A stretch of DNA of 64,000 bases from Paenibacillus sp. BSR1-1 (GCF_030403775.1 NZ_JAQMWQ010000011.1:93007-157006), one strand, 5' to 3'; numbered from the stretch's first letter, positions 1 to 9,418 are shown. Numbers and translations are program-made. The notes: generated from the sequence alone by a model not told the origin.

Positions 1-1
1 T

Positions 2-1258
2 GATGGACTCATTGAATCAAAGATCGGAAGTGGTACAAGGGTGATCAATAATACCTGGGGCCTGCTTTCCTCAACACCCCCGCCAGATTGGATTAGTTAT
101 GTAAAATCAGGTATCCATAGGCCCAATATATCGATCATTCAAGAAATCAATAAAGCAGAAGCAAATCCTGACTTTATTCGGCTTGGAACGGGTGAACTTT
201 CACCAGATTTGTTACCAACCGAAGAGATGACAAAAATACTGCAAATTGAAAATGGACATTCTTTATCACTTGGATACATCGAGCCTAAAGGAAGTCTATC
301 TTTGCGAAAAACGGTAAGCGACTATTTACAATCAAAAGGAATTGAAGCCTCGCCTGAATCAATTTTAATTGTTTCTGGAGGGATACAAGCACTGCAATTG
401 ATATCAATTGGGCTGCTAGAAAGAGGTTCGATCATCTTCCATGAAACACCTTCCTATTTGAACTCCGTCCACGTATTTCAATCTGCAGGTATGAATTTAT
501 TTGGGATTCCTTTAGATGATGAGGGGATTAAATGTGATTCAATTGGACGTATTAAGCGGCAGCATAATGGGACTTTGCTTTATACAATACCCAACTTTCA
601 CAATCCAACAGGCACTTTAATGTCTGAGAGAAGAAGAATGGAATTACTAAAGGTTTGTCAAAGAGAGTCCCTTCCCATCATTGAGGACGATGTTTATGGT
701 GATCTATGGTTTGAAAGCCCGCCGCCAAAGCCTTTGAAAGCCCATGACACACAAGGGAATGTATTATATATCGGAAGTGTGTCCAAAACATTGAGCCCTG
801 GTTTACGAATCGGGTGGATTGTGGGGCCTGAACCTGTCATTGAACGTTTGGCAGATATAAAAATGCAAACAGATTACGGCTCAAGTTCACTTTCACAATA
901 TGCTGTAGAAAAATGGCTATGTAGTGGTTTGTACGAGGATTTCTTAACGGAACTAAGGGTTGAATTAAGATTCAGAAGGGATTTCACTATTCAAATTTTG
1001 GAGAAGTATTTTTCTAAAGTAGCTGCCTGGAGCGAGCCAAAAGGCGGATTTTATATTTGGCTGAAGCTGCAGTCAGGAGTTTCCACTCGAAAACTATTTG
1101 ATTTAGCCCTTCGAGAAGGGATTTTATTAAATCCAGGAAGCGTGTATGAAAAAACTGATTATCAGCACCTTCGGATTTCCTATTCTTACGCTTCAATAGA
1201 ACAACTTGAAAAAGGGCTGATCCTTTTAGCAAGGCTTGTTTCACATCATGGAAAATAG
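2..1258 (+). CDS. MocR/GntR-type PLP-dependent transcriptional regulator, 5' truncated by window edge
   Basis: The reading frame is open from base 2. Its first residues, ending in GLIESKIGSGTRV, look like the last strand of a GntR winged helix-turn-helix, so the GTG at 41 is internal and the real start lies before the window. The rest is a fold-type I aminotransferase domain. The PLP-lysine motif SVSKTLSPGLRIGW is visible, as are NFHNPTG and the EDDVYGDL aspartate region. MocR proteins are DNA-binding regulators that use a PLP ligand as effector; many control vitamin B6, GABA or transporter genes. The target here is unknown because the upstream neighbour is outside the window. Confidence 0.9.
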   Translation, partial: DGLIESKIGSGTRVINNTWGLLSSTPPPDWISYVKSGIHRPNISIIQEINKAEANPDFIRLGTGELSPDLLPTEEMTKILQIENGHSLSLGYIEPKGSLSLRKTVSDYLQSKGIEASPESILIVSGGIQALQLISIGLLERGSIIFHETPSYLNSVHVFQSAGMNLFGIPLDDEGIKCDSIGRIKRQHNGTLLYTIPNFHNPTGTLMSERRRMELLKVCQRESLPIIEDDVYGDLWFESPPPKPLKAHDTQGNVLYIGSVSKTLSPGLRIGWIVGPEPVIERLADIKMQTDYGSSSLSQYAVEKWLCSGLYEDFLTELRVELRFRRDFTIQILEKYFSKVAAWSEPKGGFYIWLKLQSGVSTRKLFDLALREGILLNPGSVYEKTDYQHLRISYSYASIEQLEKGLILLARLVSHHGK

Positions 1259-1272
1259 ACTTAATAAAAAAT

Positions 1273-1301
1273 AGCCGTAATTCCTTAACGGAATTACGGC
1301 T
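1273..1301. terminator. Bidirectional hairpin terminator
   Basis: A perfect 12-bp stem (1273-1284 with 1290-1301) and a 5-nt loop lie between the converging MocR gene and GT2 gene. The A-rich flank at 1261-1272 gives a good U-tract for minus-strand transcripts; the plus-strand tail is weaker. Confidence 0.8.
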
Positions 1302-1448
1302 GCTCTTGTGTCTTAGTCAACTTTATCTATCTAGTATGACCCAATCTCCTGCCGATAAATGTGCTCAACAAAAATCCCAATTTAGTTTAATTGTTCATTC
1401 GATTATTCCTGGTTATTTGTGTTTATGTCGGCTTGACCAATTAAATAC

Positions 1449-2162
1449 CTAACATAAAGAAATTTGTTGGTAATATTCTTCATGAAAGCGGGGGTGGAGC
1501 ATAAGTACCCCCTCCTCTACGCTTGCATTCCTTTCCTTTGCAACATTTTCGACAATATTATCCGTCCATTCATGTCTAGCATTTTCACTAATATTACCCA
1601 TTCCAGATATATGATAGGTATTCATACCCCAGCGATAGATCATCGTTTTTTGTTCACGGGGAGATTCATAAATTTTTGCTGCAAAATTATATGTCATTGT
1701 GTAATCTTCTCCAAAACTGGCTTCAGGAATTTCAATTCGTGACAAGTATTTCTTTGTGTAGACATTTCCATTATTAACATTGCCAGATATTCCTTTAAAT
1801 TCGTTATTTTCAAAAAAATAATGTCCATTACTTCGATAAATTTCATAACCTGGGTGAGCCATAATGTCATCCCATGTATGACTCAATGCCCAAGGAGCCA
1901 TTAAATCATCATCATCAAGGCGGTATATATAATTATATTTACATTTGGAAAATCCAAATGTAAGTTTGTGTCCAATTGATGGAAACCTTTCTTTTACATT
2001 AATGATTCGAATTTTGGGGTGTTCAAATACATAATCAACTTTAGGACTATCATTAATAATTACCATTTCTGATTCACCTGAAAAATCTTGACGAAGAAAA
2101 GATTCAATGGCTTCCTCTAATAAATGATGGCGCTGATAGGTCAGGGTCAACACACTAATCAT
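1449..2162 (-). CDS. Glycosyltransferase family 2 protein
   Basis: A GT-A fold glycosyltransferase of 237 aa. It begins MISVLTLTYQRHHLLEEAI, the usual N-terminal strand and helix of GT2 enzymes, and has a DDDD cluster (YRLDDDDLMAPW) in the place of the metal/nucleotide-sugar DxD motif. I chose the ATG at 2162 because GGAGGAG lies 8 bases before it; an in-frame start 21 bases upstream has no better site. It stands alone on the minus strand, divergent from the GT11 gene. The acceptor and donor sugars cannot be told from sequence. It probably belongs to the surface-glycan island that follows. Confidence 0.8.
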   Translation of the reverse strand: MISVLTLTYQRHHLLEEAIESFLRQDFSGESEMVIINDSPKVDYVFEHPKIRIINVKERFPSIGHKLTFGFSKCKYNYIYRLDDDDLMAPWALSHTWDDIMAHPGYEIYRSNGHYFFENNEFKGISGNVNNGNVYTKKYLSRIEIPEASFGEDYTMTYNFAAKIYESPREQKTMIYRWGMNTYHISGMGNISENARHEWTDNIVENVAKERNASVEEGVLMLHPRFHEEYYQQISLC

Positions 2163-2499
2163 ATTAAACTCTCCTCCAAACATACTGTTTGCATTGGAAC
2201 ATACGTGTTAGATTCTATATAGAAATCACTAAATTTTTGGGAATTATTTAGTAGAATTGCTTAGTTAATATTTTTAACATTCAATTATGATAGTATATAC
2301 AACCTCAAAGAAATATGTTCCTTTTACAAGAAAAATGGGGGATACCACCTAGAACACTATACCGTTTCTTCACATATTTATATAAAGATTCTAGTAGAGA
2401 TACACATTCATGACCCACCAAATTGGGCCAAGCTTGTTGAGTTATTTCTACTAGTGCATTAGCGATTTAACAAACCAATGTGTATAGGAGGACTCATTT
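2163..2499. other. AT-rich divergent intergenic region
   Basis: No gene is visible. The region must hold the promoters of two divergent glycosyltransferase genes, but I see no convincing -35/-10 pair. An imperfect inverted repeat (CTAGTAGAGATA near 2391 and TATTTCTACTAG near 2443) could be an operator or a weak hairpin. An AGGAGG site at about 2486-2491 precedes the ATG at 2500. Confidence 0.5.
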
Positions 2500-3342
2500 A
2501 TGATTAGTGAGAAACCCATTGTTACAATGAATACCCTTGGGGGAAATGGCCGTTTTGGGAATCAGTTATTTCAATACGCCTTTCTAAGAATATATGCAAA
2601 TGTATATAATTTAGAGGTTATGACACCAAAATGGATTGGCCAATATTTGTATGGACACAATGACCCAACACCAACTCATCAATTTAAAACAATCAACGAG
2701 TATGATCATCCCCTATTTAAAAATATATTTTCCTATGAGAAACCACCGTTTGAAAACGTAGACTTTTGGGGATATTTTCAATTTCCTACCCATGCATATG
2801 CTCCTTATAAAGATTATTTTCGTTCCTTATTTAAACCGGTTGATAGCGTTAACGCTATCATGGAAAAGGGAGAAGCTATTTTAAGGAGTAAAGGAAAAAC
2901 CATAGTAGCTATGCATCACAGAAGAGGTGATTATAAAGGTTATGGGGGTGTAGAAAGTTTTAACAAAATCTTTTATGTTGCACCAACTACATGGTATAAA
3001 AAATGGCTTGAGAATATATGGCCTACTTTGGATAATCCTGTATTGTTTATTGCCAGTGATGAGTTGTATGACGTATTAGATGATTTCAAAGAGTATAATC
3101 CAGTAACATCTAAAGATTTATTTGACTATTTTTCGCCAGCTGATTTTTACCCAGATTTTTACATTTTATCCAAGAGTGATATTATGGCTATTTCTAATAG
3201 TAGTTTTTCGTTTGCTGCAAGCATGTTAAATGAAAATTGTAAAGGTTTTTTTCGGGCTGACCTTAATCATAATGGAGTAATACCTTATGACCCTTGGTCC
3301 AGTCAAGTTCTTGTTAATAGGCATCTTATCGAGCCTTATTAA
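2500..3342 (+). CDS. Glycosyltransferase family 11 (alpha-1,2-fucosyltransferase-like)
   Basis: 280 aa. The N-terminal GRFGNQLFQYAFLR block and the HHRRGDY motif at residues 139-145 are hallmarks of GT11, whose known members add L-fucose in alpha-1,2 linkage from GDP-fucose. The C-terminal SNSSFSFAASML block is also typical. Some bacterial GT11 relatives transfer colitose rather than fucose. That matters here because the island encodes a ColD-like enzyme. No membrane segment is evident, so it is probably cytosolic and works on a lipid-linked oligosaccharide. It is followed by a hairpin and then two more plus-strand glycosyltransferases. Confidence 0.85.
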   Translation: MISEKPIVTMNTLGGNGRFGNQLFQYAFLRIYANVYNLEVMTPKWIGQYLYGHNDPTPTHQFKTINEYDHPLFKNIFSYEKPPFENVDFWGYFQFPTHAYAPYKDYFRSLFKPVDSVNAIMEKGEAILRSKGKTIVAMHHRRGDYKGYGGVESFNKIFYVAPTTWYKKWLENIWPTLDNPVLFIASDELYDVLDDFKEYNPVTSKDLFDYFSPADFYPDFYILSKSDIMAISNSSFSFAASMLNENCKGFFRADLNHNGVIPYDPWSSQVLVNRHLIEPY

Positions 3343-3382
3343 ACAAGAATAAACTGCTCTGTGATACTGTTTGATCAACAAA

Positions 3383-3412
3383 AAGACAGCTGCCTTTCAG
3401 CTGCTCTGTCTT
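3383..3412 (+). terminator. Probable terminator after the GT11 gene
   Basis: AAGACAG pairs with CTGTCTT, enclosing a smaller CTG/CAG helix, and a T-rich run follows. The stem is interrupted, so it is a moderate call. Confidence 0.5.
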
Positions 3413-3620
3413 CCACTTCTTTCTTTATATACTCTTACCATAGTCTCCTCATAGATTAAAAGTTTTCGAAGTCTATTAGAGTGTTAATTGCATACCACAT
3501 TCCACATTGGGAATGTTTCCATAGAAATTGGGGTCACAATCTTTTTCTCCTGTTCATAAAATGAATATAGAAAAAAAGAGAAATTCAATTTTAAGTTGCA
3601 AACGCAAGGAGATAAATAGA

Positions 3621-4322
3621 ATGTTAGATGTTTCAATCATAATTCCCTTTCAAACGGATCATGGCATAAGAGCGGAGGAATTTGAATGGATTAAAAAATA
3701 TTACTCTCGTGTTATGCCAGATGCTGAGTTATGTTTTGGGATAATAAGTGGTAAGGAATTAAATAAATCTAAGGCTGTAAATTTAGCAGCCAAAAAAGCG
3801 ACAAAAGAGGTTTTGGTAATAGCTGACTCAGATGTCATTTATGATCCTGAAATAATTGTAAAATCTATCAGACTACTTAATGAAGCAGCATTTGTAGTCC
3901 CCTTTACTGAAGTCTACAACATAAAAAGAGCTGGTACTGAAAGATTACTCAAAACAGAACCAGCGTGGCCTATTGATGTTAAATTTGAAGAATGTACCAA
4001 GGAAAGTTTTTATTATGGATTTGCTGGAAAGCTTATAGTAGTTTCAAAAGAAACTTTTGAAAACGTTGGCGGTTTTGACGAACGTTTTATAGGTTGGGGT
4101 GGTGAAGATGATGCTTTTTCACTGGCCGTTCAGACCCTCTGTGGGGGACTTGTAAATATTACGGGTGAAATCTATCATATGTGGCACCCTGTTTCAAACT
4201 ATTATACAAATCCACATGGCAGAGAAAATCACGCCCTAGTCACCCGTTATTATCATGCGTGTGGAAACAAAGAGCAAATGGTTAACCTCATTAATGAAAG
4301 AAGTATTAATAGAAAACATTAA
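3621..4322 (+). CDS. Glycosyltransferase, GT2/GT7-like with galactosyltransferase C-terminal motif
   Basis: The ATG at 3621 is chosen because AAGGAG lies at 3606-3611. The longer frame from 3528 adds 31 residues that do not resemble a GT start. The 233-aa product begins MLDVSIIIPFQ, carries a DSD metal motif (VLVIADSDVIYDP) and a strong GGFDERFIGWGGEDDAF block. That block is shared by beta-1,4-galactosyltransferase (GT7) C-terminal regions and chondroitin-polymerase-like enzymes. HMWHP downstream is a likely metal ligand. It probably adds a hexose or HexNAc to the island's glycan; the exact sugar is unknown. Confidence 0.75.
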   Translation: MLDVSIIIPFQTDHGIRAEEFEWIKKYYSRVMPDAELCFGIISGKELNKSKAVNLAAKKATKEVLVIADSDVIYDPEIIVKSIRLLNEAAFVVPFTEVYNIKRAGTERLLKTEPAWPIDVKFEECTKESFYYGFAGKLIVVSKETFENVGGFDERFIGWGGEDDAFSLAVQTLCGGLVNITGEIYHMWHPVSNYYTNPHGRENHALVTRYYHACGNKEQMVNLINERSINRKH

Positions 4323-4454
4323 ACGCGTATATTGATGACTTTGCTAGGCTCGTTGCCTATGCACGGTTATAGGAGTCTACTTCAGGCATCTTAAATTTTG
4401 ATTAAAAGATTCTATGAAAAGATGTCAAAGCTATTAAAAAAAAGGAATGAACGT

Positions 4455-5315
4455 ATGAAACCAAAAATTAAAATAAAGTTTACTGATTTTTGGCCAACTG
4501 ATAAAAACAGCTATTTCTTTCCGAATTTATTGGAAACAAAATACGATATTTCGATTAGTGATAATCCAGATTATCTCTTCTATTCTTGTTTTGGTAATGA
4601 TTTTTTAAATTATGATTGTGTAAGGATCTTCTATACTGGTGAGCATTGGTATAAACCTGATTTTAATTTATGTGATTACGCATTAGGTTATGATTATTTA
4701 TCGTTAGGTGATAGATACCTTAGATTCCCACATTACCTTATGTACACTGAAGACCATACCTTAGCAAAGAAAAAACATTTGATAACTGAAAAGGAAATTG
4801 AGGAGAAAGTTTCATTTTGTAACTTTATCTATTCAAACCCTAACCCCTATCACCGAAATCTCTTTTTTGACTTGTTATCAAAGTATAAAAAAGTAGATTC
4901 CGGCGGAGGAGTTAAAAATAATTTAGGCTACAGCGTCGGAAATAAACTGCAATTTCAAAGGAAATATAAGTTTAGTATAGCTTTTGAAAATGCTACCTCT
5001 GAAGGCTATACAACTGAAAAGATCATTCAGGCATTTGCAGCACAAACCATACCAATATATTGGGGAAATCCTTCTATTTCTAAAGAATTCAATTCAAATG
5101 CCTTTATCAATTGCCATGATTTTGATTCCTTTGAAGATGTTATAAAGAGGATCATTGAAATTGATAATGACAAGGAACTTTTTTATAAAATTCTAAAAGA
5201 GCCCATTTATTTAGATGACGTCAATCAGGATGAACTTGGAGAAAAACAATTACTAAAGTTTCTATCTCCAATATTTGATTCTAATTATGATTTAGCGTTT
5301 AGAAGACCAAGGTAG
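4455..5315 (+). CDS. Glycosyltransferase family 10 (alpha-1,3/4-fucosyltransferase-like)
   Basis: 286 aa from the ATG at 4455, which has AAAGGA 8 bases upstream and starts MKPKIKIKFTDFWP, the usual N-terminus of bacterial GT10 enzymes. A longer frame from TTG 4398 is possible but has no good ribosome site. The diagnostic block is KFSIAFENATSEGYTTEKI followed by IPIYWG, the GDP-fucose-binding motif of alpha-1,3/1,4-fucosyltransferases. With the GT11 gene it gives the island two transferases from GDP-fucose-type families. If the locus makes GDP-colitose, this enzyme may use that donor; sequence alone does not decide. Confidence 0.85.
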   Translation: MKPKIKIKFTDFWPTDKNSYFFPNLLETKYDISISDNPDYLFYSCFGNDFLNYDCVRIFYTGEHWYKPDFNLCDYALGYDYLSLGDRYLRFPHYLMYTEDHTLAKKKHLITEKEIEEKVSFCNFIYSNPNPYHRNLFFDLLSKYKKVDSGGGVKNNLGYSVGNKLQFQRKYKFSIAFENATSEGYTTEKIIQAFAAQTIPIYWGNPSISKEFNSNAFINCHDFDSFEDVIKRIIEIDNDKELFYKILKEPIYLDDVNQDELGEKQLLKFLSPIFDSNYDLAFRRPR

Positions 5316-5544
5316 CAAGTGTATTGGCTGGGCCTCGCCTGGCCTCTCTTTATATTTCCGAATTCTCCGAGCTTATCAGGATATCCCAAAAAAACAGAAT
5401 CAAGTTTTGATAAATAGTCACGAGGACTTATCGTCTCTCCGTTATTCCTTTATAATCGGCTGCTCCAACCTATTTTAAACAAGCTCCGGAACGCTTTGAT
5501 GACTTTTCCATATAATAGAGTGTAGCAAACGACAGGAGGTAATT

Positions 5545-6660
5545 ATGGAAAAAGTAGCTTTAATAACGGGAATTACCGGGCAAGATGGAGCCTATCTTGC
5601 CGAATTGCTGCTAGAAAAAGGATATACGGTTCACGGCTTACAACGAAGAAGCTCCCTGCTAAATACCAATCGAATTAATCACTTATACCGAGACCCTCAC
5701 GAGCCAGGCACCAAGTTTTTCCTTCACTATGGAGATCTGACCGACTCTACTAATTTAATCCGGCTCATTCAAACCATCCAACCTGATGAGATTTATAATC
5801 TTGGCGCCATGAGCCATGTTCATGTCAGTTTTGATACACCGGAATATACAGCGAATACAGATGGTCTAGGAATCCTTCGAATTTTGGAGGCAGTCCGAAT
5901 TCTCGGACTCACAAATAAAACTAAAATCTATCAAGCTTCCACGTCCGAATTGTATGGTTTGGTACAGGAAACACCGCAAACGGAAAAAACACCCTTTTAT
6001 CCCCGTAGCCCTTATGCCGTTGCTAAGCTGTATGCATATTGGATTACCGTAAATTACCGGGAAGCCTATGGAATGTATGCGTGCAATGGTATTCTGTTTA
6101 ACCATGAAAGCCCGATCCGAGGCGAAACTTTTGTTACCCGTAAGATTACTCGGGCAGTTGCCAGAATCGCTCTGGGACTTCAGGATCAACTGTACTTAGG
6201 GAATTTAAATGCCCAAAGGGATTGGGGACATGCCAAAGATTATGTGGAAGCCATGTGGCTCATGCTTCAGCAGAACGAACCACAAGACTTTGTAATAGCG
6301 ACGGGAGTGACTACAAAGGTGAGAGATTTCGTTCGGCTGGCTTTCACGGAAATAGGAATTGACGTGGAATTTAAGGGAGAGAACGAAGAGGAAAAGGGAT
6401 TCGTTAAAGCATGCCATCACCCCGATTTTCAAATCCCGACTGGAAAGCCTATTGTGTCTGTAGACCCTCGCTATTTCCGACCCAGCGAAGTCGATTTGCT
6501 GTTAGGAGATCCGCATAAGGCAAAACAAAAATTAGGCTGGGCCCCTAAATACAATCTGGACGAGCTGATTAAAGAGATGGTAGATAGTGATTTAAAGGAA
6601 GCAAAAATGGAAGAGTATTTACAAAAGGGTGGTTATCGCAGTCATGAACAATTTGATTAA
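5545..6660 (+). CDS. gmd: GDP-mannose 4,6-dehydratase
   Basis: 371 aa, full length. It converts GDP-D-mannose to GDP-4-keto-6-deoxy-D-mannose, the branch point to GDP-L-fucose, GDP-D-rhamnose, GDP-perosamine and GDP-colitose. The extended-SDR cofactor motif GITGQDG is at residues 9-15, the catalytic STSELYG around 132-138 and the Tyr-157/Lys-161 pair in [14 protein letters not shown]. Further family blocks are [17 protein letters not shown] and [15 protein letters not shown] clear AGGAGG at about 5535 supports the ATG. It lies 49 bp upstream of manC on the same strand, so the two form an operon supplying and committing GDP-mannose. Confidence 0.96.
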   Translation: MEKVALITGITGQDGAYLAELLLEKGYTVHGLQRRSSLLNTNRINHLYRDPHEPGTKFFLHYGDLTDSTNLIRLIQTIQPDEIYNLGAMSHVHVSFDTPEYTANTDGLGILRILEAVRILGLTNKTKIYQASTSELYGLVQETPQTEKTPFYPRSPYAVAKLYAYWITVNYREAYGMYACNGILFNHESPIRGETFVTRKITRAVARIALGLQDQLYLGNLNAQRDWGHAKDYVEAMWLMLQQNEPQDFVIATGVTTKVRDFVRLAFTEIGIDVEFKGENEEEKGFVKACHHPDFQIPTGKPIVSVDPRYFRPSEVDLLLGDPHKAKQKLGWAPKYNLDELIKEMVDSDLKEAKMEEYLQKGGYRSHEQFD

Positions 6661-6709
6661 CGGCTGCAAAGGATGACTGCCGGCTGAAGAAAGGAGGAAT
6701 TTCGAAACA

Positions 6710-8113
6710 TTGAAAATTGTTTTATTATCCGGTGGATCAGGAAAACGGCTTTGGCCTCTTTCTAATGATTCTAGGTCAAAGCAGTTTTTGAAGGTTTTAA
6801 AAACTGACAGTGAACAATTAGAATCGATGATACAAAGAATTTGGAAACAGCTTAAATCGGTCAATCTCCAACAATCCTCATACATTGCGACCTGCAAAGC
6901 TCAGGTCGACATGGTGTTGAGTCAGATTGGCAGTGATGCTCCCCTTATCATTGAGCAAGAGAGACGCGACACCTTCCCTGCCATTGCATTAGCCTCAATC
7001 TATCTATATTCCTGTATAAAGACAGATCCCGATGAAGTTGTTTGTGTACTGCCTGTCGACCCCTTTGTTGACAAGAGCTACTTTGAACAAGTTAAGGTTT
7101 TGGACAAGCTTGTTCAGAGATCAGGTGCCAATATTGCTCTGATGGGTGGAACCCCTATTTATCCATCCGAGAAATACGGATACATCATTCCAGAAAAAGG
7201 GGAAACAAAACATAATCCACAATCCTATATGAAAGTCCGTAACTTTGTTGAGAAGCCTAAGGAAGACCAGGCTATCAGTCTTATTGAGCAAGGTGGATTA
7301 TGGAACCTGGGTGTTTTTGCCTTCAAACTGAAATATATGCTCACCTTCTTACAGACTATGGGCTTTCCCATTGAATATTTTGAACTCGAAAAAGTATACG
7401 ATCAACTTCCTAAAATTAGTTTTGATTATGAGGTTGTTGAAAAAGCCGAACATGTCATCGTTGTTCCTTACGATGGGACGTGGAAAGATCTCGGAACCTG
7501 GAACACATTAACCGAAGAAATGGATACTAACCAAGTAGGAAAAGGAATAATCAGTGAGAACACGAAGAATACTCATGTCATTAATGAACTTGACATTCCT
7601 GTTGTGGTCATCGGTGTATCAGACATCGTCGTAGCAAGCAGCCCACAGGGCATATTAATTTCAGATAAGGCGGCAAGCCACAAAATAAAGGATATCATGA
7701 AAAGCGAGAAAGAAAGGCCAATGTATGAGGAACGAAGATGGGGCTGGTATCAAGTCCTAAACTATACCAAAATTTCGGACAACAATTTCGCATTAACGAA
7801 AAAAATCGTGATTGATGCAGGAAAAAATATCAGCTACCAGAGCCATTCGAAAAGAAGCGAGGTCTGGACAATCCTATTGGGGGCAGGAGAGTTTGCCCTG
7901 GATGATCAGCTTTACGATGTAAAGCAGGGAGATGTTCTCAAGATTCCGAAAGGAGCAAAACACGGCATTAAAGCCAACAGCACCTTAGAAATAATTGAAG
8001 TACAAATGGGCACCGAACTGGTGGAAGAAGATATCACCCGCTTGTTTATGACCTGGGACGAAGTGATCAAGCATTGCGAGGAAAAAAGGAAGGAAAAGGA
8101 ACAGGAGGCTTAA
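6710..8113 (+). CDS. manC: Mannose-1-phosphate guanylyltransferase / mannose-6-phosphate isomerase (type II)
   Basis: 467 aa, started at TTG 6710 behind AAGGAGG at 6691-6697. The N-terminal nucleotidyltransferase part has LLSGGSGKRLWPLS and KQF (residues 5-26) and NFVEKP near residue 180. The C-terminal third is a cupin with QSHSKRSEVW and IPKGAKHGI, the metal-binding isomerase domain of type II PMI/GMP enzymes. It should turn fructose-6-P-derived mannose-6-P/mannose-1-P plus GTP into GDP-mannose for Gmd. The last ~30 codons and the terminator are duplicated as a relic at 9260-9369, evidence of past recombination here. Confidence 0.93.
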   Translation: MKIVLLSGGSGKRLWPLSNDSRSKQFLKVLKTDSEQLESMIQRIWKQLKSVNLQQSSYIATCKAQVDMVLSQIGSDAPLIIEQERRDTFPAIALASIYLYSCIKTDPDEVVCVLPVDPFVDKSYFEQVKVLDKLVQRSGANIALMGGTPIYPSEKYGYIIPEKGETKHNPQSYMKVRNFVEKPKEDQAISLIEQGGLWNLGVFAFKLKYMLTFLQTMGFPIEYFELEKVYDQLPKISFDYEVVEKAEHVIVVPYDGTWKDLGTWNTLTEEMDTNQVGKGIISENTKNTHVINELDIPVVVIGVSDIVVASSPQGILISDKAASHKIKDIMKSEKERPMYEERRWGWYQVLNYTKISDNNFALTKKIVIDAGKNISYQSHSKRSEVWTILLGAGEFALDDQLYDVKQGDVLKIPKGAKHGIKANSTLEIIEVQMGTELVEEDITRLFMTWDEVIKHCEEKRKEKEQEA

Positions 8114-8126
8114 CTAAAGCCTCCTG
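8102..8126. terminator. Bidirectional terminator at the manC end
   Basis: A 10-bp stem CAGGAGGCTT/AAGCCTCCTG overlaps the manC stop codon and is followed by TTTTTT. It lies between convergent frames. A diverged copy is at 9348-9369. Confidence 0.8.
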
Positions 8127-8302
8127 TTTTTTACATACCAATCAATCGTTTTCTGTAAACCTTCTTCAAAAGTCGTCCTTGCCTCAAATCCAAATAGCGC
8201 CTTTGACTTGGTTACATCGAGGCACCTTCTCGGTTGACCATCCGATTTTCTGTTATCCCAAATAATTTCACCTGTATAACGCTTTTCTGCAATCAAGCCC
8301 AT
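8114..8302 (-). pseudogene. C-terminal relic of a GDP-fucose synthase-like NAD-dependent epimerase
   Basis: The 62-codon frame reads AEKRYTGEIIWD, then PRRCLDVTKSKALFGFEA, then FEEGLQKTIDWYVK. This is the typical last fifth of a GDP-fucose synthase/NAD-epimerase (IIWDxxxxDGQPRRCLDV...EEGLxxTxxWY). A TAA stop lies immediately upstream of its first ATG and nothing before it continues the Rossmann domain, so about 250 residues are missing. It cannot be an active enzyme. It is not the 3' end of the intact fcl-like gene at 9422, whose own C-terminus differs. Confidence 0.8.
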
Positions 8303-8325
8303 TTATTTTTTTAATGATATTTTGT

Positions 8326-9107
8326 TTAATGTCTTTGCCTATGATGGTTTAACAGGGTGCCATAAGGAGAATTAGAATACGGAAAAGAGGAATAGCCATT
8401 GATTTGTCCATGATTAGTAAACTCATTTGGAACCCTGAATGATTCCAATTTAAAACTATTTCCCCATTGGCTCGGGTCCCTAAAGACTTCAATATTGTGT
8501 TTCACTCCTAAAATTGATAAAACTGATTGATCATGTCGGTGGTCGATAAAATCCGGCAAGTTCTCCAAACCACAAACATTTGGGATATCGGTAATAATAA
8601 ATTTATTGCAGCAGTAATACAGCCACTCCTCCACGAATTTGATGCTTCTTTCATTTTTCATAAAAATTGAAAATCCGCCCATTAACTGTTGAGCTTCCCA
8701 ATATTCAGATGAATCGCAGCCCATTAATACAAAACAGTCTCTCTTTGTCCAGGTTCTGTTAAGATGAACATGTATTTGAAAGAGTAAGATCCCGCCCTGC
8801 TTGTGGCAGAGCTCAAAAGAGGATCCAAATGGTCAATGATTTCAATTCCTGAATCAGAATAGACAACAATATCATTTTCCTTAATCTTAGATAAGACATC
8901 CAAAATAATATAAGGCTTCCATAACCAATAACCTGCTCCTCTAGGTTGATTTAATATTTCGTCGTTCTTCTTAAAAAATTCAGTTCCAATAATATCTTTT
9001 TCTTGATAGGAAAAAACCTGATCGATTCCAAACTTTAGGGCAGAAGCATTCAACCTTGCCTGAGAACCATAAAAATTCCTATTTGCATAATTCACCAAAT
9101 ATTTCAT
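8326..9107 (-). pseudogene. Frameshifted polysaccharide-cluster glycosyltransferase-like gene
   Basis: Two minus-strand frames, 9107 to 8724 and 8724 to 8326, read as one protein broken by a frameshift. The first gives MKYLVNYANRNFYGSQARL through RGAGYWLWKPYIILDVL and VVYSDSGIEIID. After it drifts out of frame, the downstream frame extends upstream of its own ATG as LNRTWTKRDCFVLMGCD and continues smoothly. The shift must lie around 8765-8785. The stop and ATG overlap (TAATG), so reinitiation is conceivable, but the in-frame extension argues for a lost or gained base. The family is a poorly characterised transferase seen in capsule and spore-glycan loci. An AGGGAGG site precedes the ATG at 9107. 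Confidence 0.75.
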
Positions 9108-9259
9108 ACAATCCCTCCTATTGCTTCTCTATAAGAATACGAAAAGCAGCTCGAAAGGCTTGGACAATTTGTCAAATTTTTTATAACTCGGATAATAATC
9201 AAATTCACAATCTGGAAGAATAAATCCACCACTCAATTACTTATAATAAGGTTCACAGC

Positions 9260-9358
9260 CAAATAGGCGATGAATTACTGGAAGAAGATATCACCCGTTT
9301 GTTTATGACTTGGGACGAAGTGATCGAGCATTGCTTGGGAAAAAACAAGGAGGCATAA
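9260..9358 (+). pseudogene. 3'-end relic of a second manC
   Basis: The frame ending at the TAA 9356-9358 reads GDELLEEDITRLFMTWDEVI and then EHCLGKNKEA. It is nearly identical to the manC tail (ELVEEDITRLFMTWDEVIKHC) at about 8020-8113. No sequence upstream of about 9260 continues the gene. This is a scar of a former manC copy or of recombination through its 3' end. Confidence 0.85.
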
Positions 9359-9369
9359 TTCAGCCTCCT
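9348..9369. terminator. Terminator copy attached to the manC relic
   Basis: AGGAGGC pairs with GCCTCCT over an 8-nt loop, followed by a T-run. It is the diverged counterpart of the hairpin at 8102-8126 and can still serve the convergent fcl operon. Confidence 0.7.
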
Positions 9370-9418
9370 ATTTTTTATACCAATTTACCCTCTTCTGTAA
9401 GCCTTCTTCCAAATTCGC
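9368..9418 (-). pseudogene. Extreme C-terminal relic of an epimerase (second copy)
   Basis: Read on the minus strand, the last 16 codons before TAG are ANLEEGLQKRVNWYKK. This matches the end of the relic at 8114 (TTFEEGLQKTIDWYVK). It abuts the stop codon of the intact fcl-like gene (9422), which has its own end DLEEGIRKTYEWFLKLS. The older gene's tail was therefore left behind when the present fcl/colD pair arrived. Confidence 0.75.

Noticed and set aside
5330..5520. Minus-strand stretch that reads like protein (NGETISPRDYLSKLDSVFLGYPDK)
   Set aside because: It contains a stop after a few codons upstream, has no start or ribosome site and matches no family I can name. It might be a gene relic, but the support is too thin to list.
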